A stretch of DNA of 64,000 bases from Trinickia violacea (lineage in GTDB: Bacteria; Pseudomonadota; Gammaproteobacteria; Burkholderiales; Burkholderiaceae): positions 3,038,001 through 3,102,000 of the forward strand of contig NZ_CP040077.1 of NCBI RefSeq assembly GCF_005280735.1, read 5' to 3'. Shown one piece after another: positions 53,806 through 64,000 of the stretch (its first letter is position 1; each line of letters begins with the position of its first letter). The translations under genes were made by a program, and so were the position numbers. A model generated the notes under the pieces. It worked only from the letters and a program-made list of their open reading frames with translations, made no database searches and had not been told where the DNA came from.

Positions 53806-54714
53806 TCAGCCGCGTCGTGTCGCATCGCGCACGGCGGCCCAAATTTTCATCGCGTCCACGGTTTGCGCGACATCATGTACGCGCACGATCGCAGCGCCTC
53901 GTTCGGCCGCGCACACTGCCGCTGCGACGCTCGCCGCGACGCGCTCGGGCGCGGGACGCGCGATCACCGCCCCCAGCATCGACTTGCGCGACAGGCCCGC
54001 GAGGACCGGAAACGGCCTCGCGCCGACAGGCGGCCGCGGTGCGGTCTCCGGCAAATGCGCGAGCAGTGCATAGTTGTGCTCGATCACCGACTTGCCGAAT
54101 CCGAAGCCGGGATCGACGCTGATGCGCTCACGCGCGACGCCCGCCTCCATCAACGCGTTGACGCGAGCTTCGAGAAACGCGCGCACGTCGGCGACCACAT
54201 CGTTATAAGACGGCTCGCCGCGCTGCATTGTCTGCGGTTCACCTAACATGTGCATTACACACAGCCCACAGCCGCTCTCGCGCACCGCGTCGATGGCGCC
54301 TTCCTGCCGGAAACCCCAGATATCGTTGATCAAATCGGCCCCCGCAGCGAGCGCCTCGCGCATCACCTGCGGCTTATAGGTATCGACTGACAACGGCACG
54401 TTCGCATCACGCAACACCTCGATGAGCGGCACGACGCGCTCGAGCTCTTCGTCGAGCGGCACCGGAGGCGCGCCTGGGCGGGTCGACTCGCCGCCGATGT
54501 CGATGATGTCCGCCCCGTCCACGAGCATCTGCTCCGCTTGCCGCAGCGCCTCGCCGCGTTCGACGTAACGACCGCCATCGGAAAACGAGTCCGGCGTGAC
54601 ATTGAGGATGCCCATGACGAGCGGGCGTTCGAAGGTCAAGGTGAACCGGCCGCATTGCAGCGGTTCGGGAACGACAGGGCGGGAGAAATCGGCGAGCGAC
54701 ACGACAGAGGACAA
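53806..54714 (-). CDS. folP: Dihydropteroate synthase
   Basis: A DHPS of about 300 residues. VMGILNVTPDSFSDGG (pterin/pABA loop), DIGGESTRPGAPPV and SVDPGFGFGKSVIEHNY are the family blocks. It joins pABA to the pterin in folate synthesis and is the sulfonamide target. The start is uncertain: an ATG at 54762 lies inside the ftsH terminator, so a TTG at 54714 (LSSVVSLADFSRP) is preferred, with no clear ribosome binding site. Confidence 0.9.
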   Translation of the reverse strand: MSSVVSLADFSRPVVPEPLQCGRFTLTFERPLVMGILNVTPDSFSDGGRYVERGEALRQAEQMLVDGADIIDIGGESTRPGAPPVPLDEELERVVPLIEVLRDANVPLSVDTYKPQVMREALAAGADLINDIWGFRQEGAIDAVRESGCGLCVMHMLGEPQTMQRGEPSYNDVVADVRAFLEARVNALMEAGVARERISVDPGFGFGKSVIEHNYALLAHLPETAPRPPVGARPFPVLAGLSRKSMLGAVIARPAPERVAASVAAAVCAAERGAAIVRVHDVAQTVDAMKIWAAVRDATRRG

Positions 54715-54737
54715 GCAGGTGGGAACTCGGATAAACG

Positions 54738-54772
54738 AAAAAACGGGCCGGTGTGAAATCACACCAGCCCGT
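54738..54772 (-). terminator. Intrinsic terminator after ftsH
   Basis: On the minus strand ACGGGCTGGTGTGA and TCACACCGGCCCGT form a long stem with one mismatch, followed by TTTTTT. It separates ftsH from folP. Confidence 0.85.
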
Positions 54773-54791
54773 CATTCGATTGCGCGGAAAA

Positions 54792-56681
<1,890 letters not shown>

Positions 56682-56875
56682 AGCACCACTCCTTCACTGA
56701 AGACCACGCGCCTACATTTTCCTTGCGGCGCTATCAAGCCATTCTAATCCAGACCGGGGGGGCCTGCCATAACGTTTCTCTACCGCTTACATAGCTTGCC
56801 GGCCTGTTCCAACGGCCTTTTCGCGGCATTTTTCACGTTTTCGGCAGAACCTCGACCCACCGCACCTCGTGCCCT

Positions 56876-57538
56876 TTACGCCGGGCGTTTCAGGTGTCTA
56901 CCCAAAATAAACGTTTCTGACGATTTGTCCCGCGACGCTTTCGGCTTGCGTGCGGCAACCGTCTTAAATTGATGCTTGAACTTTTCGACAATCTGACTGT
57001 AACCGCTGCCGTGAAAGCATTTGACTAAAAGGGCTCCATCCGGCTTCAAGTGGTTTTGGGAAAATTCGAGCGCGAGATCGCATACATGCTCGATTCGCGC
57101 CGCATCGGCCACGGCCACGCCCGACAGATTGGGCGCCATGTCCGAAATTACAAGATCCACTTTGCGTCCACCGACGACTTCTTCCAATTGGCTCAGGACG
57201 CTGTCTTCACGAAAGTCGCCCTGAATGAAATTAACGTCGGCGATCGGCTCCATCGGCAGCATGTCGAGCGCAATGATCGTGCCGTCGATCCCGCCGTCGC
57301 GGACCGCATCGCGCCGCGCACTCTGCGCGAGCTTGTTGCGCGCGTACTGGCTCCAGCTGCCCGGCGCCGAGCCCAAGTCGACGATGATCTGCCCCGGACG
57401 AATCAATTTGTCCTGCTCGTCGATTTCCTTCAGCTTGTAGGCGGCGCGCGCGCGATAGCCTTCCCGCTGCGCCATCTTCACGTACGGGTCGTTGATGTGG
57501 TCGTGCAGCCACGATTGATTGAAGCGGTTTTTTGCCAT
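56876..57538 (-). CDS. rlmE: 23S rRNA 2'-O-methyltransferase RlmE (FtsJ)
   Basis: A 220-residue enzyme starting MAKNRFNQSWLHDHINDPYV. RARAAYKLKEID holds the catalytic lysine; IIVDLGSAPGSWSQYA is the SAM loop; DLVISDMAPNLSG has the catalytic aspartate; LLVKCFHGSGYS follows. It methylates the 2'-OH of U2552 in 23S rRNA. rlmE upstream of ftsH is conserved in proteobacteria. Confidence 0.96.
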   Translation of the reverse strand: MAKNRFNQSWLHDHINDPYVKMAQREGYRARAAYKLKEIDEQDKLIRPGQIIVDLGSAPGSWSQYARNKLAQSARRDAVRDGGIDGTIIALDMLPMEPIADVNFIQGDFREDSVLSQLEEVVGGRKVDLVISDMAPNLSGVAVADAARIEHVCDLALEFSQNHLKPDGALLVKCFHGSGYSQIVEKFKHQFKTVAARKPKASRDKSSETFILGRHLKRPA

Positions 57539-57736
57539 TAACAGTTGAACTCTTGCTGCGTGATGCTGCGCTTTTAGCGGATAATACGCGTCTTATCGGC
57601 GCGGCTGCCGGCTTTCGAGCGGCAATCCGCGATTCTACGTTGTTCTGATGCGCCGCCGCGCCGCATGTACCGCTTGCGGCCCTCCGCCGCCCTGCCGTGC
57701 GGGCCCATCATTTTAGTCGAGTCGTCCAGTTTCCCT

Positions 57737-58267
57737 ATGCCAGCCCTCAAAGTCTCCCCCGCCGAACGCGCGGACTTGCGTTCCCAGGCCCACGCGCTCA
57801 AACCGGTCGTGCTGATCGGCGCCGAAGGACTGACTGACGCCGTGCTGGCCGAAATCAAAGTCCACCTCGTCGCGCACCAGCTCATCAAGATTCGCGTGTT
57901 CGGCGACGAGCGCGAAGAACGCGTCGCAATCTACGAAGAGATCTGCGATCGATTGAACGCGGCACCGGTCCAGCACATCGGCAAGCTGCTCGTCATCTGG
58001 AAGCCGGAAGTCGTCGAGCCGGCCCCGAAGACGAAACGCGGAGCCGGGTTGCCGAGCGCGCGCGAAGCCGCCGCCGAAAAACCGGCGCGGGGCGCGGCGC
58101 CGCGCGTCGTCAAAGTCGTGAAGCACACGCCCGACAATCCGGTGCGCCACCCGCGTCCGCAAAAAGTCGTCGTTCGCGGCAATGAGCGTGTCACGGCAGG
58201 CGGCAACGTCAAACGTGCTAAAAAGCGCCAGACCAGCGCAAAGCGCCAGCATCAGAGCGTGAAGTAA
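57737..58267 (+). CDS. yhbY: YhbY-like CRM-domain RNA-binding protein
   Basis: A 176-residue protein. The CRM domain (residues 8-95) has RADLRSQAHALKPVVLIGAE and the GLTDAVLAEIKVHLVAHQLI helix, ending in QHIGKLLVIWKPE. A basic low-complexity tail of about 80 residues (KPARGAAPRVVKVV, RAKKRQTSAKRQ) is longer than in E. coli YhbY and typical of Burkholderia. It associates with pre-50S ribosomal subunits. It reads away from rlmE. Confidence 0.9.
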   Translation: MPALKVSPAERADLRSQAHALKPVVLIGAEGLTDAVLAEIKVHLVAHQLIKIRVFGDEREERVAIYEEICDRLNAAPVQHIGKLLVIWKPEVVEPAPKTKRGAGLPSAREAAAEKPARGAAPRVVKVVKHTPDNPVRHPRPQKVVVRGNERVTAGGNVKRAKKRQTSAKRQHQSVK

Positions 58268-58342
58268 ACCGAATGATGCGCGGCGCGCTCGCTGAATGTG
58301 CGCCGCGCCGCCGCCCGCTACGGCACCGGACCTACCGCTGCG

Positions 58343-58855
58343 TCAATGAACCGCGCTCTTGGGCGCGCCGATGTCCACCCGCTCAGCCACACCGTCGCCG
58401 GCCGGCAACTTCCATACGAGGACGAGGCCAAGCAGGCTCTCGATCAGGTAAAACAAGCTCGACACGCCGTGCAGCATGCCAAAGCGAGCGGCATAGGCGG
58501 AGTGACCGACATCCGTGCCTGCCGTCAGCGCCGCGACACGCAGTGCGTTCATGAACGGCTGCAACGCAAAATACCCTAGCAACACGCAAATCAGCATGCC
58601 GGCCAGCACCCAGCGCAGCCGCCGATAGGCCGTCGCACCGCGGCGCACCAGCAAATTGCCGAGCGCGAGCAGCAACACGCCGCACAGCACGCCGACGATT
58701 GCCTCGATACGGAAAAGCTGAGCGGCGACCGCACCGGCCGAGATGCGGTCGAGCATCGCGAACAGCGTAGGCGCGACCGCATAGCCAACGGTCAGCTGAC
58801 TGCCGACCCAGATCACCGTCAGCAGCCGGAACACGCGATGAGGAACCGGAGACAC
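58343..58855 (-). CDS. DUF4149 membrane protein
   Basis: A 170-residue protein with four membrane helices, the first at LLTVIWVGSQLTVGYAVAPT, then AIVGVLCGVLLLALGNLLV, VLAGMLICVLLGYFALQPFM and LFYLIESLLGLVLVW. It contains the DUF4149 blocks HGVSSLFYLI and APTLF. The function is unknown. It lies 12 bp after greA in Burkholderia order. Confidence 0.82.
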   Translation of the reverse strand: MSPVPHRVFRLLTVIWVGSQLTVGYAVAPTLFAMLDRISAGAVAAQLFRIEAIVGVLCGVLLLALGNLLVRRGATAYRRLRWVLAGMLICVLLGYFALQPFMNALRVAALTAGTDVGHSAYAARFGMLHGVSSLFYLIESLLGLVLVWKLPAGDGVAERVDIGAPKSAVH

Positions 58856-58867
58856 GTACGCGCGCCC

Positions 58868-59344
58868 TTAGACGTAGCGGACCGCGATGATTTCGTACTC
58901 GCGCACGCCGCTCGGCGCCTGCACCGAAGCGACGTCGCCTTCGAACTTGCCGATCAGCGCACGCGCGATCGGCGAGCTGATCGAGATCAGGCCATGTTCG
59001 AGATCGGCTTCATCGTCGCCGACGATTTGATAAGTCACGGAGTTGCCCGAATCGAGATCCTCGAGTTCGACGGTCGCCGCAAACACGACACGGCCTTCCG
59101 CATCGAGCGCGGACGGGTCGATCACTTGCGCCGCGGCCAGCTTCGATTCGATCTCCGCGATGCGGCCTTCGATGAAACCCTGCTTTTCTTTCGCGGCGTC
59201 GTACTCGGCGTTTTCCGACAAGTCGCCTTGCGCGCGCGCTTCGGCGATGGAATTGATGACGGACGGGCGCTCGACCGATTTGAGTCGTTGCAGTTCGTCG
59301 CGCAGTTGGTCGGCGCCACGCTTCGTCAATGGAATCGTGCTCAT
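58868..59344 (-). CDS. greA: Transcription elongation factor GreA
   Basis: A 158-residue protein from the ATG at 59344 (MSTIPLTKRGADQLRDELQR); an in-frame ATG at 59359 adds five residues. The coiled coil ends in ARAQGDLSENAEYDAAKEKQ, with the acidic tip (DLSENAEY), and the FKBP-like domain follows (FAATVELEDLDSGNSVTYQI). It restarts backtracked RNA polymerase. Confidence 0.97.
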   Translation of the reverse strand: MSTIPLTKRGADQLRDELQRLKSVERPSVINSIAEARAQGDLSENAEYDAAKEKQGFIEGRIAEIESKLAAAQVIDPSALDAEGRVVFAATVELEDLDSGNSVTYQIVGDDEADLEHGLISISSPIARALIGKFEGDVASVQAPSGVREYEIIAVRYV

Positions 59345-59370
59345 AGCATTCAGTAACAAAAAAACGGCAA

Positions 59371-59455
59371 TAAAAAAGCACCGCGGTTAAGTGCATCCCG
59401 CCGGGCGCCGCATGCGAACTCGCGCTGCAGCCCGTGGGACGCCGCTTAACCGCGG
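59371..59455 (-). terminator. Intrinsic terminator after carB
   Basis: On the minus strand CCGCGGTTAAG (59455-59445) pairs with CTTAACCGCGG (59391-59381), with a 53-base loop that can fold further (GCGTCCCAC with GGGATGC), then TGCTTTTTTATT. It ends the carAB transcript before greA. Confidence 0.8.
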
Positions 59456-59485
59456 CATCGATCGGTTGGACAGATTGTCGAGGTC

Positions 59486-62740
<3,255 letters not shown>

Positions 62741-62909
62741 AACGCTCTCGCTAATGGATTCCTGAGTTCTTGCTGTTGGCGCGCTGCCGTGCGGCGCGCG
62801 CTCGTGTTTTGTGCGTTTTCGGGCTTGCGCGGCGCTTCAGGCGAGTGCGTGATCTATCGCGCACCGCCGCTGCCGCCGCGGAATTCGCCGTTACCGCGTG
62901 CTGATTTCG

Positions 62910-64000
62910 TTACGCCGCTGCGCTGCTGCCGGCCCGCTTCGCGTCCATCAACGCCGTGAAGCGGTCGAACAGATAGCCGATGTCGTGCGGACCAGGCGAT
63001 GCCTCCGGGTGCCCCTGGAAGCAGAACGCCGGCTTGTCGGTCAATTCGAAGCCTTGCAGCGTGCCGTCGAAGAGCGAGATGTGCGTCGCGCGCGCGTTGG
63101 CGGGCAGCGTGTCGGCATCGACCGCGAAGCCGTGGTTCTGCGACGTGATCACAACACGCCCATCGGTCAAATCCTTCACCGGGTGATTGGCGCCGTGGTG
63201 GCCGGTCTTCATCTTCATCGTCTTCGCGCCGACCGCCAGACCCATGATCTGGTGACCCAGGCAGATGCCGAACGTCGGCACGCCGCGTTCGATGAACGTC
63301 TTGGTCGCGGCAATCGCGTAATCGCACGGCTCCGGATCGCCGGGGCCGTTCGACAGGAACACGCCATCCGGATTGAGCGCCAGCGCTTCGGCCGCGCTCG
63401 CCTGAGCCGGCAGCACCGTCACATGGCAGCCGCGCTCGGCCAGCATGCGCAGGATGTTGTGCTTGACGCCATAGTCGAACGCCACGACGCGATACTTCGG
63501 CGTGCGTTGCGCGCCGTAGCCTTCGCCCAGGCGCCATTCGGTCTGGGTCCATTCAAACGGCTTCGTGGTCGACACGACCTTCGCGAGATCCATCCCGGCG
63601 AGCCCCGGGAACGAGCGTGCGAGTTCGATGGCCTTGGCCTCGTCGTCGCTGCCCGCGAGAATGCAGCCGCTTTGCGCGCCCTTGTCGCGCAGCACGCGCG
63701 TCAGCTTGCGCGTATCGATGCCGGCGATCGCGACGACACCCTCATCTTGCAAATACTGCGAGAGCGTGCGCTCCATCCGGAAGTTGGATGCGAGAACCGG
63801 CAGATCGCGCACGATCAGGCCGGCGGCATGGACTTTCGTCGCTTCGACATCTTCAGCGTTGACACCGACGTTGCCGATATGCGGATACGTGAGGGTGACG
63901 ATCTGGCGCGCGTAGCTCGGGTCCGTCAGGATCTCCTGATAGCCGGTGATCGCGGTGTTGAACACGACTTCGCCGATCGTGTGACCGGGTGCGCCGATCG
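62910..64000 (-). CDS. carA: Carbamoyl-phosphate synthase small subunit, partial
   Basis: About 362 codons in frame to the window edge; the first 20 or so residues are missing (the visible end reads IGAPGHTIGEVVF, then NTAITGYQEILTDPSYARQI). The glutaminase domain is complete: GICLGHQ with the nucleophilic cysteine, then HGANHPVKDLTDGRV and a C-terminal GHPEASPGPHDI with the catalytic His-Glu pair. It supplies ammonia to CarB from glutamine. An in-frame ATG at 63965 is internal, not the true start. Confidence 0.97.
   Translation of the reverse strand, partial: IGAPGHTIGEVVFNTAITGYQEILTDPSYARQIVTLTYPHIGNVGVNAEDVEATKVHAAGLIVRDLPVLASNFRMERTLSQYLQDEGVVAIAGIDTRKLTRVLRDKGAQSGCILAGSDDEAKAIELARSFPGLAGMDLAKVVSTTKPFEWTQTEWRLGEGYGAQRTPKYRVVAFDYGVKHNILRMLAERGCHVTVLPAQASAAEALALNPDGVFLSNGPGDPEPCDYAIAATKTFIERGVPTFGICLGHQIMGLAVGAKTMKMKTGHHGANHPVKDLTDGRVVITSQNHGFAVDADTLPANARATHISLFDGTLQGFELTDKPAFCFQGHPEASPGPHDIGYLFDRFTALMDAKRAGSSAAA

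Noticed and set aside
54715..54762. ATG start for folP at 54762
   Set aside because: It lies inside the ftsH terminator hairpin and T run, and the first residues do not resemble DHPS.

Overview
The window is GC-rich proteobacterial DNA in two parts. The right-hand 24 kb is a chromosomal backbone whose gene order (olsB, ppx, ppk, the pstSCAB-phoU-phoB-phoR operon, glmM, folP, ftsH, rlmE, yhbY, greA, carB, carA) is typical of Burkholderia sensu lato (Burkholderia, Paraburkholderia or Caballeronia). The left-hand 39.5 kb is a temperate prophage whose left end lies outside the window. The species cannot be named from sequence reading alone.

Prophage, about 1-39580. Late genes are on the minus strand and read from right to left. 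First comes a lambda-type head cassette: small and large terminase, gpW-like joiner, portal, S49 protease with a nested scaffold start, gpD-like decoration protein and gpE-like capsid. A Mu-type contractile tail cassette follows: sheath, tube, frameshifted chaperone, tape measure, gp43-gp48-like baseplate proteins. This lambda-head/Mu-tail mosaic with a tyrosine integrase resembles SfV-type myophages. Upstream are a possible Q-like regulator, DUF2591 and DUF1364 proteins, a replication protein with an iteron origin inside its own gene, a ParB-like protein, an adenine methyltransferase and the remnant of a cytosine methyltransferase. The immunity region (26.4-30.1 kb) has a YdaS/Cro-like gene and a CI-like repressor gene facing away from each other over three operator half-palindromes. 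Two more operators of the same type overlap a strong promoter at 30.03-30.06 kb that drives a rightward early operon (30.1-38.2 kb). That operon runs through small overlapping genes, a YfdQ/DUF2303 protein, a DUF5131 protein, ASCH-like and DUF1643 proteins, and a DUF4224 protein next to the integrase. A two-gene module with an RxxxxxxH-motif HEPN protein lies between the integrase and the right boundary. The phage probably recombined into the 3' end of tRNA-Pro(UGG).

Backbone, 39582-64000. tRNA-Pro is followed by sixA and olsB, then ppx and ppk reading away from each other. The phosphate operon is complete and a tandem array of four PhoB half-sites precedes pstS; a weaker Pho-box-like sequence lies before ppk. 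These genes together sense, import and store phosphate as polyphosphate and, through OlsB, allow phosphorus-free ornithine lipids to be made. The last block (glmM, folP, ftsH, rlmE, yhbY, a DUF4149 protein, greA, carB, carA) is housekeeping. carA is cut by the window end.

The observations most worth a second look are the intragenic iteron origin (23.72-23.98 kb), the HEPN module by the attachment site (38.2-39.4 kb), an oppositely oriented gene flanked by a 22-bp direct repeat (27.56-28.16 kb), the paired operator regions, a -1 frameshift site in the tail chaperone gene, and a terminator-like hairpin inside the head protease gene.
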